Assembly (NCBI GenBank): GCA_944391705.1
Contig: CALXUN010000002.1
Coordinates: forward strand, 72,279-119,779
From: an uncultured Alphaproteobacteria bacterium
GTDB lineage: Bacteria > Pseudomonadota > Alphaproteobacteria > RF32 > CAG-239
Direction: 5' to 3'
Length of the DNA stretch: 47,501 nt
Shown: positions 1 to 9,333 of the stretch, in pieces
Numbering within the stretch: the first letter of the stretch is position 1
Layout of the letters: each line of letters begins with the position of its first letter
The notes under the pieces: generated by a model
Seen by the model: only the letters and a program-made list of their open reading frames with translations
Databases searched by the model: none
What the model was told of the DNA's origin: nothing
Made by a program: the position numbers and the translations under genes

Positions 1-481
1 GGTGCTCCACATTAACATCTTCGCATATTTCGCCACTCTTTTGCATAAATGTCAATGTTTCTTTTAAACGCTTATACCAGGTATCTTTATTCTCCTCTAC
101 TTGTGACAGAACTTTTGTAATAATCCCTTCGGACCATTCCATCTGGCAGCTGATAAAAAAGACAAATTTATAATAAGGTTCGGAACTTAAAATAAATTCG
201 GCATTATAAAGAAACCATTTCAAAATATCGTCAAAACTTTTCATCTCCGGAAGTCTTTCCTGCAGCACGGCTTTCTGCCGGTCAAAATAATCATTAATCA
301 ATGCTGCTATCAAATCCGGTTTATTTCTGAAATACCAGTAAACGGCTCCTTTGGTTAAATTAATGCGCCTGGCAATCTCGTCAAACGTCGTTTTGGAATA
401 CCCTTTTTCATAAAACGTATCCAACGCCGATCTCAAAATCGCCCTTCTTGTTTCTTCTGCTTCTTCTTTAGTTTTTCTCAT
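1..481 (-). CDS. TetR/AcrR-family transcriptional regulator (3' end cut by window)
   Basis: Read by eye on the minus strand, the first 160 residues form a TetR-type regulator: an N-terminal helix-turn-helix in which a TTFDEIA segment is followed by LTKGAVYWYF and then by NKPDLI, the signature of the AcrR/TtgR side of the family. The ATG at 479-481 has GGAGA about 8 nt upstream. The ligand-binding domain continues past the window edge, so the effector cannot be guessed. Members of this family usually repress a neighbouring pump or enzyme gene and themselves; the likely target lies outside the window. An inverted repeat sits just upstream (see 503-520). Family assignment is firm, function beyond DNA binding is unknown. 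Confidence 0.9.
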   Translation of the reverse strand, partial: MRKTKEEAEETRRAILRSALDTFYEKGYSKTTFDEIARRINLTKGAVYWYFRNKPDLIAALINDYFDRQKAVLQERLPEMKSFDDILKWFLYNAEFILSSEPYYKFVFFISCQMEWSEGIITKVLSQVEENKDTWYKRLKETLTFMQKSGEICEDVNVEH

Positions 482-502
482 TTATTTTCTCCAAGAAAGA
501 AC

Positions 503-520
503 ATACCTTTAAGGAGGTAT
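503..520. promoter_or_regulatory. Candidate TetR operator (inverted repeat)
   Basis: ATACCT and AGGTAT form a perfect 6-bp inverted repeat around TTAAGG, with a smaller CCTT-T-AAGG dyad inside. It lies 22-39 bp upstream of the tetR-family start codon and overlaps a possible -10 (TATACC) for that gene, with TTGCTT some 15 bp further upstream. This is where an autoregulatory operator would be expected. Binding is inferred from position and symmetry only. Confidence 0.45.
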
Positions 521-562
521 AACAAAAAAAATTTAAAAGCAAGAACTTTTTCCATTAAAAAT

Positions 563-1120
563 TTAAATAAATGAAATATTTTCCAAAACAGCCTGAAAAT
601 TGTCTTTTCCCGGATTGCATATATATACGCCGGCCTGAATGTTGCGGCCTTCCAGATAAAACTGGCGCAATTTAACAAAATAAACACCGTCCGCGGAATA
701 AAAGCAAAGACAGTCATTGCCCTGACGGACAATCTTATACCATAAGGCCGTCGGTGCTTTTAACAACGGCACAACCGCCCAGTCCGCATTACCCCCGGCC
801 GACAAGCAGTGTCCGATTTCGGGATTCGCCGCATTTTGACACATTAAAGAAACTTTAAACCAATTTTCGCAGTCTTTTCGCAGCATAACACCGCATTGTT
901 TAAAATTACCGGCATCGGCAAATGACCAATGTGCAACCATCGTAAAACCGCTGCTCGTTGTTTTATAAAAAAAATGACCGTTGTCTTTGGCAAAGTCATG
1001 TCCTTTGCTTTGCCAGAAATCTGTTTCGGATTTAGGGATAATGGTCATAAACCCGCCGTTAAAAATAACGTTTTCCGGCTCATTATACCAGTCAAATCCT
1101 TTTAAGTCCTCCAGTTTCAT
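563..1120 (-). CDS. DUF1349-like (concanavalin-fold) protein
   Basis: A 185-residue soluble protein without signal peptide. The spacing of FDWYNEP near the N-terminus, TDFWQSK with GHFFYK in the first third, GVMLRKDCENWFK in the middle, WYKIVRQG and a GVYICNPGK segment near the end matches the DUF1349 family (a lectin/glucanase-like beta sandwich of unknown role, typically about 190 aa). Its ATG (1118-1120) shares one base with the stop of the upstream dnaJ-like gene (TAATG), so the two are very probably translationally coupled. No catalytic residues can be named. The family call comes from recalled motif layout, not a search. Confidence 0.75.
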   Translation of the reverse strand: MKLEDLKGFDWYNEPENVIFNGGFMTIIPKSETDFWQSKGHDFAKDNGHFFYKTTSSGFTMVAHWSFADAGNFKQCGVMLRKDCENWFKVSLMCQNAANPEIGHCLSAGGNADWAVVPLLKAPTALWYKIVRQGNDCLCFYSADGVYFVKLRQFYLEGRNIQAGVYICNPGKDNFQAVLENISFI

Positions 1121-2067
1121 TAAAATGTCCTGACTGCAGTATCGGTTACTTCGTTAAGTGCCTGTTCAAGTTTTTTATCCGGTACACGCGGCGTAACAAT
1201 CTTTAAGGTGATAATTTCATCGCCCTGACCGCTTTTCGCTTTAATGCCCTTACCTTTTAAACGCAGTTTTTCACCGCTTGAAGCATACGGTGGTACCGTT
1301 ACTTTAACCTTTCCGCTAATAGTCGGAACCGTAATTTTAGCACCCAAAACCGCCTCTTTAATGCTTATCGGCAACTCCAAAAGCACATTTAAGCCCTCTG
1401 TTCTAAAATACGGATGCGGACTGACATTAACCGTAATCAAAACATCGCCGTTTTCCCCGCCGTTCGGACTGGGAGCCCCCAAGCCTTTTAAGCGAAGCGT
1501 CTGACCGCTTTCCGTTCCGGCCGGAATCTTTACATTAATATTTTTTCCATTTAAACTGATTGCCTTTTCAGCCCCTTGCGCAGCATCTAAAAAATCAACA
1601 TTCATCGTATAAGCATAATCCTGCCCTTTTTGCGGCCCGCCATATCTAAATCCGCGACCACCGCCGGTAAACTGTGACATTATATCATCACCGAACAAAG
1701 AGGAAAAATCAAAACCGCCGGCATTACCGCCAAACGGATTGCCGCCACGGGATGAATATGTCCGGTAACTGCTGCCGAAGCCGTCACCGAACGGGTTTCC
1801 GCCATAATTGCTGCCGCCGAAACCTGCTCCAAACCCGGTTGGTTTACCCTCGGCATCTATTTCGTTATTATCATACTTTTTACGTTTTTCCTTATCGCCT
1901 AAAATATCATAAGCAGCAGAAACTTCCTTAAATTTTTCTGCCGCATTTTTATCATCTTTATTTAAATCCGGATGATATTTGCGCGCCAGTTTACGATAAG
2001 CAGATTTAATCTCTGCTTCGCTTGCCGATTTGCTGACCCCTAAAATATCATATAAATTGTTATTCAT
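1120..2067 (-). CDS. DnaJ-class co-chaperone lacking the zinc finger (CbpA-like)
   Basis: 315 residues. An N-terminal J domain (about 1-70) holds the HPD tripeptide that stimulates DnaK ATPase (near residue 32). A glycine/phenylalanine/serine-rich stretch follows (about 80-145), then the two C-terminal substrate-binding beta domains with [19 protein letters not shown] and [14 protein letters not shown]. The four CxxCxGxG repeats of DnaJ are absent, which makes it a type II (CbpA-like) J protein rather than DnaJ. SD AAAGG lies ahead of the ATG. It is coupled to the DUF1349-like gene downstream, an unusual partner. CbpA of enterobacteria also binds curved DNA; whether this protein does is unknown. 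Confidence 0.9.
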   Translation of the reverse strand: MNNNLYDILGVSKSASEAEIKSAYRKLARKYHPDLNKDDKNAAEKFKEVSAAYDILGDKEKRKKYDNNEIDAEGKPTGFGAGFGGSNYGGNPFGDGFGSSYRTYSSRGGNPFGGNAGGFDFSSLFGDDIMSQFTGGGRGFRYGGPQKGQDYAYTMNVDFLDAAQGAEKAISLNGKNINVKIPAGTESGQTLRLKGLGAPSPNGGENGDVLITVNVSPHPYFRTEGLNVLLELPISIKEAVLGAKITVPTISGKVKVTVPPYASSGEKLRLKGKGIKAKSGQGDEIITLKIVTPRVPDKKLEQALNEVTDTAVRTF

Positions 2068-2118
2068 TCTGAAAGCCTTTAAAAATCTTTTTAATTCCTA
2101 AAGGTTTATATAGGAAAC

Positions 2119-2442
2119 CTACTTTTGCATTGCAAGATTGAGACAATCAAATGTTGCACGCCGCAAATTGTTGCGATATAAAACGATTTCCCGCAGATAG
2201 GCCTGCTTTCCGCCCTGATTATCGCAATATACCGCTGCCAGAGGTGCCAATTCGTCAATCCGGATATCTTTATATTCATATGTCACAAAATCAGGCGTCT
2301 GAGCTTTAACGGCAACATTTTGCCGGTAACGCTCGGCATCATCGGCATAATAACTGCCCTGCACTTTCTCCGGTTCGGATTGAAGCAGGGAACAGGCCGG
2401 CAACAAACAGCCAAGCAGTAAAATTACTTTTAAATTTTTCAT
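2119..2442 (-). CDS. Small putative lipoprotein
   Basis: About 107 residues from the ATG at 2440-2442, which has AAAGGG 8 nt upstream. A longer reading from 2469 would place nine residues before the signal peptide and lacks such a site. The N-terminus is a short basic head, a hydrophobic stretch and a lipobox ending in PAC, so the mature protein should be lipid-anchored. The rest is hydrophilic with two more cysteines (in YCDNQG and FDCLN). No family recognised. It lies between the dnaJ-like gene and another exported protein gene on the same strand, so joint transcription is possible. Confidence 0.7.
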   Translation of the reverse strand: MKNLKVILLLGCLLPACSLLQSEPEKVQGSYYADDAERYRQNVAVKAQTPDFVTYEYKDIRIDELAPLAAVYCDNQGGKQAYLREIVLYRNNLRRATFDCLNLAMQK

Positions 2443-2504
2443 GGAGATACCCTTTCTTAAACCATGCAATAACTTTATTATATCTGCTGACGATTAAACA
2501 ATCC

Positions 2505-2813
2505 TTAACTCAACTCGTCATAAATATCTTTTCCGGCCTTTTGCAAAATATTATAAATCCGGCGGTTTTTAGAATTTTTAGAACGAGTATTACTTAACTG
2601 ATCAAGCATTTTCTGCAGTTTTTTATTAAACTTTTCATCCTGACGGAGTTTTTCGATATCTTTTATATTTTCTTCATCATTCATTTTATAATCCGTCACG
2701 GCTTTTAAGGTTGCCATATAAGCAGCTTCCTTTTGCGAAGCATATTGCGCCTGTGCCGGTATGCCAAATGACATCCACAAGCAGCCTGCCAAAAAAAACA
2801 TAAAGTATTTCAT
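2505..2813 (-). CDS. Small exported protein of unknown function
   Basis: 102 residues with a typical Sec signal peptide ending in AQA near residue 22, then a wholly charged, probably helical mature chain rich in Lys, Asn and Asp (about 80 residues). AAGGAG lies 7 nt before the ATG. No cysteine follows the signal, so it should be a free periplasmic protein. I recognise no family. The gene is 62 bp upstream of the small lipoprotein gene on the same strand. Confidence 0.65.
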   Translation of the reverse strand: MKYFMFFLAGCLWMSFGIPAQAQYASQKEAAYMATLKAVTDYKMNDEENIKDIEKLRQDEKFNKKLQKMLDQLSNTRSKNSKNRRIYNILQKAGKDIYDELS

Positions 2814-2900
2814 GCGATTCTCCTTGACCTGTTAAAAATGATGTGGTTAAAATTTCCTATAATATAATCTACACATTAATTTTAGGAAAGCATTATTTTC

Positions 2901-3869
2901 ATGAAAAAAAAATTATGGGTTCTTCTAGACAGCCGCACCGGCAGCGTCGGACAGGCGCGCGGTGTTATCCAACAGCTCAATCCGGACAATTACGACATTG
3001 TGGAAAAAAGCCTTGAATATACAAAATTTTCCGGCTTGCCTAATTTTTTGCGCGGCAAAACTCTCATTGGCTTAACGCCGAAAAGCAAGAAAATAATTTC
3101 TTCCCCGTTTCCGGATATGGTTCTTTCAACCAGCCGCCGTACCGTTCCCGTCGCCCGTTTTATTAAAAAGCAAAATCCGGCCACCAAACTTATCCAGCTT
3201 ATGCATCCCGGCCGCACCGGTCTGCGCGAGTTTGACCTGGCAATCGTTCCCGAACACGATAAAAACAAAGTTTCATACCCAAACATCAAATACATTGTCG
3301 GCGCACCGCACCGGATAACTGAAAAAGTCTTACAAGAGGCCCGGCAAAACTGGACACCGAAATTTGCCGATTTACCCAAGCCTTTAACAGCGGTAATTAT
3401 CGGCGGAGCCATCAAACACAAAGAATTTTCACTTGAAAATGCTGCAGCGCTCGGTCAAAAAATCAGAGCCTTAAAAGAAAAAATCGGAGGTTCAATCCTG
3501 ATTACAACGTCGCGCCGCACCGGCGCCAAAGCCGAAAAAGTCATTATGGACAGCCTTTCCGGAATTCCGGCTTACACTTTCCTGTGGGGCGATAAAAAAG
3601 AAAACCCGTATATGGGGTTTTTAGCCTGTGCCGATAACATCGTGGTTACCGGCGATTCTGTTTCCATGTGCTGCGAAGCCTGCGGCACCGGAAAGCCTGT
3701 TTTTGTTTTTACCGGACGCCACTGGCTGACCCGTAAACATATCCGGTTTATTGCCTCGCTCTATAAAAACGGTTATGCCGCCGCCTTAAAAGCTCATAAC
3801 CTTGGGTTTAAGCCCAAAGGGAAATTAAATGCCGCTGTTGATGCCGCGGTTATGATTGATTCTCTTTAG
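2901..3869 (+). CDS. ELM1/GtrOC1-family protein (mitochondrial-fission ELM1 homologue)
   Basis: 322 residues. Features of the family are the N-terminal LDSRTGSVGQA, the LMHPG turn followed by FDLAIVPEHD, GGAIKH, LITTSRRTG, and the C-terminal VTGDSVSMCCEACGTGKPVFVF block, which looks like a glycosyltransferase-B nucleotide-sugar site. Bacterial members are common in Alphaproteobacteria and are thought to be glycosyltransferase-like, while plant ELM1 acts in mitochondrial division; the bacterial substrate is not established. No signal peptide. A tandem TATAAT-like run lies upstream at about 2858-2868 with a poor -35. The gene converges on yejB with only 22 bp between stops. Confidence 0.85.
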   Translation: MKKKLWVLLDSRTGSVGQARGVIQQLNPDNYDIVEKSLEYTKFSGLPNFLRGKTLIGLTPKSKKIISSPFPDMVLSTSRRTVPVARFIKKQNPATKLIQLMHPGRTGLREFDLAIVPEHDKNKVSYPNIKYIVGAPHRITEKVLQEARQNWTPKFADLPKPLTAVIIGGAIKHKEFSLENAAALGQKIRALKEKIGGSILITTSRRTGAKAEKVIMDSLSGIPAYTFLWGDKKENPYMGFLACADNIVVTGDSVSMCCEACGTGKPVFVFTGRHWLTRKHIRFIASLYKNGYAAALKAHNLGFKPKGKLNAAVDAAVMIDSL

Positions 3870-3891
3870 CCGGAGCCTGATAAAAACAGTC

Positions 3892-4965
3892 TTAAATCCG
3901 CTCGAAATTAATTCTCGGATCCACCAGCGAATATGTTATGTCGCTGACAAGCTTTAAAACCAATCCGATAAGAGCAAAGATATATAATGTTCCGAAGATA
4001 ACCGGATAATCACGGGTCATAATCGCCTCATAACCTAAAAGACCGAGTCCGTTTAAAGAAAATATCACCTCAATCAGAAGCGCTCCCGTAAACAGCATCT
4101 TAATCAGAAGCGACGGGAAACCGGCAATGATAATCAGCATCGCATTACGAAACACATGTTTGTAAAGTATCTGGTTTTCACTCAAACCTTTTGCCCTGGC
4201 CGTTAAAACATACTGTTTGCCGATTTCATCCAGAAAAGAGTTTTTGGTAAGCATCGTCAATGAAGCAAATCCGCCGATGACAATTGACAACACCGGCAAA
4301 GCAATATGCCAGAAATAATCTGCAATTTTTGCCCCGAAAGAAAGCTCGTTCCAGTTATCAGACGTCAGACCGCGTAAAGGAAACCACTGAAAATACACGC
4401 CGCCGGCAAAAAAGACGATTAAAAAAACCGCAAACAAAAACACCGGTATAGCCGATCCGACAATAACCGCAAATGAGGTATAAGTATCAAAACGACTGCC
4501 GTCGCAAAGTGCTTTTTTAATGCCGAGAGGTATGGAAATCAGATAAATAATCAGGGTTGACCATAAGCCCAAAGAAACCGAAACCGGCATTCGTTCTGCT
4601 ATCAGCCCGGCAACGCTTTTATTCCGGTAATAACTCCGGCCAAAATCAAACACGGCATATTCTTTAATCATTTTTAGAAAACGCTCATGCCAAGGCTTAT
4701 CAAATCCAAACTGTTTTTCAAGAGCTTCAACCAAATCATCGGGCACACCCTGCGCCCCTTGATATTTTTGCATGCCGGAAGAATGTTGAGCCGGCGCGGT
4801 TGCCGTAAATTGGGCTTTGCTGTCAACGTTCATGCCCTGATATTTGGCCAGCATATATTCTACCGGCCCGCCCGGCGCCAACTGGATAATGCAAAAATTA
4901 ACCGTCAGGATTCCCAACAATGTCAGCGGAATAAGCAAAATCCTTTTGATAATATAATTTTTCAT
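3892..4965 (-). CDS. yejB: Peptide/microcin C-type ABC transporter permease YejB
   Basis: About 357 residues. The start is set at the ATG at 4963-4965 because it overlaps the yejA stop as ATGA and begins [13 protein letters not shown], the usual YejB/DppB opening; an in-frame ATG 24 nt further up has no such support. There are six predicted membrane spans, the [11 protein letters not shown]-terminal loop typical of YejB, and the DppB-like permease core with [13 protein letters not shown] (EAA-type loop contacting the ATPase). YejB normally pairs with YejE and the ATPase YejF to import peptides, but neither follows here, since the next gene is convergent. Either they are encoded elsewhere or the importer is incomplete. 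Confidence 0.9.
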   Translation of the reverse strand: MKNYIIKRILLIPLTLLGILTVNFCIIQLAPGGPVEYMLAKYQGMNVDSKAQFTATAPAQHSSGMQKYQGAQGVPDDLVEALEKQFGFDKPWHERFLKMIKEYAVFDFGRSYYRNKSVAGLIAERMPVSVSLGLWSTLIIYLISIPLGIKKALCDGSRFDTYTSFAVIVGSAIPVFLFAVFLIVFFAGGVYFQWFPLRGLTSDNWNELSFGAKIADYFWHIALPVLSIVIGGFASLTMLTKNSFLDEIGKQYVLTARAKGLSENQILYKHVFRNAMLIIIAGFPSLLIKMLFTGALLIEVIFSLNGLGLLGYEAIMTRDYPVIFGTLYIFALIGLVLKLVSDITYSLVDPRINFERI

Positions 4966-6782
4966 GGCTTTTCCTTTTCTTTCATCCACCAGGTAAACGG
5001 CTGAAACCCGACCTTGACGGCACTGCGCTTAATTCCGAATTTGTTGGCATAGCCGATACGGTGATAATGCGAATACCATTGAAAAATAAGATAATATTCA
5101 TGCAGCAAAACTCTGTCCAAAGCCTTAACATAAGCCTCAAAATCTTCCCGGTTTTGTGCTTGCACAACACCGTCGATTAAAGCATCAACCACCGGATTTT
5201 GAATCCCCATGACATTATAACTGCCATTGACCTCAGCCGCACGACTGCCGAACATTTCTTTAAGTTCATTGCCCGGCATGGCGCTCATGGCATATGACAT
5301 AATTGCCATATCATAATCAAAACGGTCTATACGGTTTTTAAAAATATTGATTTCCAGATTACGAAACGCCGCCTCAATTCCGATTTTTTTCAAATTGGCA
5401 ATAAACGGCAGCATCACCCGGGTAAAACTGGAGCCGTTGGCTGAGTTGCTTAAAATCTCAAATTTAAGCGGTTCGCCGGTTTTAAGGTTTGTCATCTTAC
5501 CGTCTACAAAATCATAACCGGCATCATTAAGCAGTTGCACGGCCTGCCGCAAATTGGCACGCACTTTTTCTGGCGTTGAATTATCCGGCAAAACAAACGG
5601 TTCGGTAAACACCTCTTCATCAAGCTTATCCCGGAAACGTTCCAGGATTTCAAGCTCGCGCCCTTCAGGCAGACCGGTTGCTTCCATGCCGCTGTTGGTA
5701 AAATAACTGTAAAGCCGCTGATACTGATTATAAAACAATTTATCATTCGCCCACTCAAAGTTAAAAGCCAGGTCAATGGCACGACGTACCCTTTTATCCT
5801 GAAATTTTGAGCGGCGCAGATTAAAGGCAAAATGCTGCAAAATTGCCGGATTATGATGTTCCATGGCTTCTTTGATGATGGTTCCTTTTTTAACCAGTTC
5901 GTTGTCATAACCGGTTGCCCATATTTTAGCGATATATTCTTCCCGTACGTCAATATTCCCGGCAAAAAGCGCCTGCAGGGTTACCGTCGTATCCTGGTAA
6001 TAATCAAGCCTGATTTCATTAAAATTATAAAATCCGCGCCGAACCGGCAGATTATTTCCCCAATAATCGCGCCGTCTTTTTAAGATAATATATTTTCCGG
6101 CCTCAAAATCCGTAATTTCATAAGGGCCGCTTCCCAGCGGAATTTGCAGCGACGGCTTGGAAAAATCGCGATTTTCCCAATCTTTTCGCGGAAATATTTT
6201 AAGCTGTGACAAAATCAGCGGCAACTCTTTGTTTTGGGAATTTTCCTTAAAAATAAACCTTACATGCCTGTCGTTTATTTTTTCAACCCGCTCCACATCG
6301 CCGTAATAAACCCGGTAAATCGGCGCGCCTTTTTCAACCAGCGCCTTAAAGCTGAAAATAACGTCATCGGCCAAAACCGGCGTGCCGTCGGCAAACTGCG
6401 CGCGTTCATCCAAAATAAAGCCGACATAAGTATGATCTTCCGGAAATTCAAACGCCTTTGCCAACAGCGGGTAAACAACACTCATATCATCCACAGGCGA
6501 AAACCCCAGACTGTCCCAGATTAAATCAGCGGCAATTCCGGAAGCCGAACCCTTAAAAGTAAACGGATTAAAGCTGTCGAAACTGCCATATTCGGGCATA
6601 ACCATACGTCCGCCCTGCGGTGCCTCCGGGTTGACATATTCAAAATGCGTAAAATTTTCCGGATATTTTGCTTGGCCGTATAAAGCCAGCCGCGTCATTG
6701 CTGCCTCGGCGGTACAGCTCCATGACACCAGGAAACAAAACAATAAAGCAAAAAAACGCTTATTTTTTATAATTTTCTTCAT
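4962..6782 (-). CDS. yejA: Periplasmic oligopeptide-binding protein YejA
   Basis: 606 residues, normal for the family. A signal peptide ends near AEA (residue 27). The mature protein opens with the YejA hallmark [15 protein letters not shown] and then [11 protein letters not shown]. The remainder is the SBP family 5 fold, with GSGPYEI and KRRRDYWG in the first domain and FDYDMAIM near the end. It captures peptides in the periplasm for the YejB permease. It overlaps the upstream unknown membrane-protein gene by 23 bp and yejB by 4 bp, so all three are one translationally linked operon. Confidence 0.92.
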   Translation of the reverse strand: MKKIIKNKRFFALLFCFLVSWSCTAEAAMTRLALYGQAKYPENFTHFEYVNPEAPQGGRMVMPEYGSFDSFNPFTFKGSASGIAADLIWDSLGFSPVDDMSVVYPLLAKAFEFPEDHTYVGFILDERAQFADGTPVLADDVIFSFKALVEKGAPIYRVYYGDVERVEKINDRHVRFIFKENSQNKELPLILSQLKIFPRKDWENRDFSKPSLQIPLGSGPYEITDFEAGKYIILKRRRDYWGNNLPVRRGFYNFNEIRLDYYQDTTVTLQALFAGNIDVREEYIAKIWATGYDNELVKKGTIIKEAMEHHNPAILQHFAFNLRRSKFQDKRVRRAIDLAFNFEWANDKLFYNQYQRLYSYFTNSGMEATGLPEGRELEILERFRDKLDEEVFTEPFVLPDNSTPEKVRANLRQAVQLLNDAGYDFVDGKMTNLKTGEPLKFEILSNSANGSSFTRVMLPFIANLKKIGIEAAFRNLEINIFKNRIDRFDYDMAIMSYAMSAMPGNELKEMFGSRAAEVNGSYNVMGIQNPVVDALIDGVVQAQNREDFEAYVKALDRVLLHEYYLIFQWYSHYHRIGYANKFGIKRSAVKVGFQPFTWWMKEKEKP

Positions 6783-8106
6783 TCATCCAACCGCCGAACG
6801 GATAAGCAAAATCATCATTTTGCGGCTTTGCTGCCGGCTCGGGCTTGCGCACCATACCGGCATTTTTCACCCCGGCATCAAAAACCGGCTCTGACGACAC
6901 CGGCTTTTCACCGGCCGGACGATATTCCGCCGCAGCCGCCGGCTGATTTTCATCACCGGTTTTGGCCGGCATAACGGATTCGTTTTTATCGGCAGCGGAA
7001 ATACCACGAACCGCCTCTTGAATGATAACGCCGGCTTTTGGTGTGTTTATCTGCACATCAGGATTTTCGGACAAATCTTCCGGCTTTCTTTCCGGACGGC
7101 AAAAAAAACGGGGTTCGCTTTTTTTAGCATTTATTTCCGTGTTGCCGCCATCTCCTTGCATGAAACTCTTATGTGTTTCTTCCGGCGAATTCATGCTTTT
7201 TTGCAGTGCCGTAAAAAAGGCTTCGTCTCCTTCCGTTTCTTCCCCGGCACCTTCTTCTGCTTTCCTTTTTTTCTTAAATGGATTAAGCCGGCTGAAAAAA
7301 GAAACGGATTCTTCATCGTTTTGCGGCGCTTCCATTGTTAAAATATTGGGCGAAACATCAAAGGTTTTATCTTCTGTTTCCGGCGGCAGCTGCCGTTCTT
7401 GCGCCACAATTTCCAAAGCATCGGCTGCCGGTGCCAAAATAGAATAAACCTTACCCATAACACCGGTTTCAATAATTGTGATAAACACCCGGTCGCGGTC
7501 GTGCTTTTCCAAAAGCGCACTCAAACTCTGATAACGGGCACAAAACTCCAGCAACGTTCCTTTAAACACGCTGTCTTTGCGGGCTTTTTCCGCCAGATAG
7601 GTACTAAAATCGGCATAGTTTTTGGCTGCTTCAATCAATGTTTTGCCGATTGTCCAGCGCTCACCGTTTTTTACTCTGGCCCAAAGCTGCTCCAGCTGCA
7701 AAGAAGAAGCCGCATTACAGCGCTGAACGATATCGGCAAGCAACTCATTCATATCGGCAACAAAAATATCAAATTTATTAATAACAAAACCGTCTTTGAT
7801 TTCATGTTCGGCATCAAGCATAACCCGGACCACCAAATCCGTATAATCCTGATTTTTTTTCATCTGATTAAAAAGCTGGGTCAGACGCAAATTAAAATTT
7901 TTATCCTGAAAATGACGGCTGATAAACCCGAAAATCTGCCATAAGGCCCACACCGGCACCACCAGCAGACCGACATACAAAGCCATAGTTTCGGCGTTTA
8001 GAGAACTCAAATCGGCGCCGGCCATCAAACCATGAATATAAAGAAGGGCATAAGCACACCACAGCAGGGAAGAAAAAACCGCTATAAAAAACAAAATTGT
8101 CAACAA
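6760..8106 (-). CDS. Unknown two-span membrane protein with long acidic/proline tail
   Basis: 448 residues starting at a TTG (8104-8106); GGAG seven bases upstream fixes this start and no ATG precedes the first membrane helix. Predicted spans lie at about 1-27 and 42-65. A helical cytoplasmic domain of about 180 residues follows (with LLEKHDRDRVFITIIETGVM), then about 200 residues of low-complexity, charged and Ala/Pro-rich sequence containing a FKKKRK basic patch. No known family recognised. It is first in the operon with yejA and yejB and overlaps yejA by 23 bp, so it is probably made together with the peptide importer. Confidence 0.75.
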   Translation of the reverse strand: MLTILFFIAVFSSLLWCAYALLYIHGLMAGADLSSLNAETMALYVGLLVVPVWALWQIFGFISRHFQDKNFNLRLTQLFNQMKKNQDYTDLVVRVMLDAEHEIKDGFVINKFDIFVADMNELLADIVQRCNAASSLQLEQLWARVKNGERWTIGKTLIEAAKNYADFSTYLAEKARKDSVFKGTLLEFCARYQSLSALLEKHDRDRVFITIIETGVMGKVYSILAPAADALEIVAQERQLPPETEDKTFDVSPNILTMEAPQNDEESVSFFSRLNPFKKKRKAEEGAGEETEGDEAFFTALQKSMNSPEETHKSFMQGDGGNTEINAKKSEPRFFCRPERKPEDLSENPDVQINTPKAGVIIQEAVRGISAADKNESVMPAKTGDENQPAAAAEYRPAGEKPVSSEPVFDAGVKNAGMVRKPEPAAKPQNDDFAYPFGGWMNEENYKK

Positions 8107-8282
8107 TGATTTACTCCGCAGCTCATTTATTTAATTTGCTTTATAGTATTTAACTTTACACGACATTTCAATTAAAATTCACACAATTTACGAAGAAAAA
8201 TTAACAATATGAAAATTATTTAGTGAAATCCTTTAAAAAAAGTGTTATGAAGGCGGTAAGTTTAATTAATACAGAGGGAAAA

Positions 8283-9269
8283 ATGACAACAGATTCAACC
8301 GAAGTCGTTTTGGATTTTGAAAAAAACATTGTTGAAATTGAAGAAAAAATAGAGCATTTACAAGAACTTGCCAAGAATGAAGACGTTGATATCACCAAAG
8401 AAATCAAACGCCTGCAAAGCAAATTAACCCGTTCTTTAAATGCCACATACCACAATTTATCAGCCTGGCAGAAAACTCAGATTGCCCGTCATCCGAACCG
8501 TCCGCATTGTCTGGACTATATTAAGGCTTTAATTTCGGACTTTGTTTTGTTGTGCGGCGACCGCCGTTTCGGCGACGATGAAGCCATGGTTGCCGGTATC
8601 GGTAAATTTGAAGGCGTTCCCGTTGTTGTTTTTGGCCAGGAAAAAGGGCATGATTTGGAAACCCGTATGAAACATAATTTCGGCATGGCCAAACCTGAAG
8701 GTTATCGCAAAGCCCAGCGCTTAATGGATATGGCTTCCCGTTTTAACATGCCGGTTTTAAGTTTTGTAGACACCGCCGGCGCATATCCCGGATTAGACGC
8801 CGAAGAACGCGGACAAGCTGAAGCCATTGCCAGCTCCATTGAAGAATGCTTTAAGGTCAAAGCACCGATTATCGCCACCATTATCGGTGAAGGCGGATCC
8901 GGCGGCGCCATTGCCATTGCCACCGCCAACGTGGTAATGATGCTGGAACATTCCATTTATTCGGTTATTTCGCCTGAAGGCTGTGCCTCAATTTTATGGC
9001 GTTCGGCCGATAAAACCAAAGAAGCAACAGAGGCTTTAAAACTGACGGCACAGAATTTAAAATCCCTCGGCGTGATTGATGAAATTATTGCCGAGCCCTT
9101 GGGCGGCGCACATCGCAATCCGCAACTGGTCTTTGATAATTTACGGAAATCTATCCACCGCCACTTAACCGAATTATGTAAATTCAGCGGTGAAGAATTA
9201 AAAAAACAACGTACCGAAAAGTTTTTGGCCATGAGCCGCAACTTTGAAAAGCATGCTTCAGCTAAATAA
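8283..9269 (+). CDS. accA: Acetyl-CoA carboxylase carboxyltransferase subunit alpha
   Basis: 328 residues from the ATG at 8283, chosen because AGAGGG lies 5 nt upstream. A GTG 60 nt earlier is in frame but has no site and would lengthen the protein beyond the usual 315-320. AccA hallmarks are the LDFEKNI-type helical N-terminus, HPNRPHCLDYI, GDRRFGDDEA, GRKGHD-like QEKGHD, SFVDTAGAYPG, and GEGGSGGA with VISPEGCASILW. With AccD it forms the carboxyltransferase that moves CO2 from biotin to acetyl-CoA, the first step of fatty-acid synthesis. It stands alone and ends at a terminator shared with convergent clpX. Confidence 0.97.
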   Translation: MTTDSTEVVLDFEKNIVEIEEKIEHLQELAKNEDVDITKEIKRLQSKLTRSLNATYHNLSAWQKTQIARHPNRPHCLDYIKALISDFVLLCGDRRFGDDEAMVAGIGKFEGVPVVVFGQEKGHDLETRMKHNFGMAKPEGYRKAQRLMDMASRFNMPVLSFVDTAGAYPGLDAEERGQAEAIASSIEECFKVKAPIIATIIGEGGSGGAIAIATANVVMMLEHSIYSVISPEGCASILWRSADKTKEATEALKLTAQNLKSLGVIDEIIAEPLGGAHRNPQLVFDNLRKSIHRHLTELCKFSGEELKKQRTEKFLAMSRNFEKHASAK

Positions 9270-9289
9270 AAATCCATAAAATAAAAAAA

Positions 9290-9317
9290 AACTGCTTAAA
9301 TAAAGCAGGTTTTTTTG
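9290..9317. terminator. Bidirectional intrinsic terminator, accA / clpX
   Basis: CTGCTT (9292-9297) pairs with AAGCAG (9303-9308) around a 5-nt loop, preceded by a run of A and followed by GGTTTTTTT. It can stop accA on the plus strand and clpX on the minus strand, the two genes being convergent. Confidence 0.85.
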
Positions 9318-9333
9318 GCAGAATGTTTTACCG

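Noticed and set aside
3892..6782. Nickel or dipeptide (Dpp/Nik) transporter instead of Yej
   Set aside because: [15 protein letters not shown] in the binding protein and the YejB-type loop in the permease are specific for the Yej family.
7018..7447. Two overlapping plus-strand frames of 107 and 141 codons
   Set aside because: They are the shadow of the low-complexity tail of the minus-strand membrane protein; no ribosome sites.
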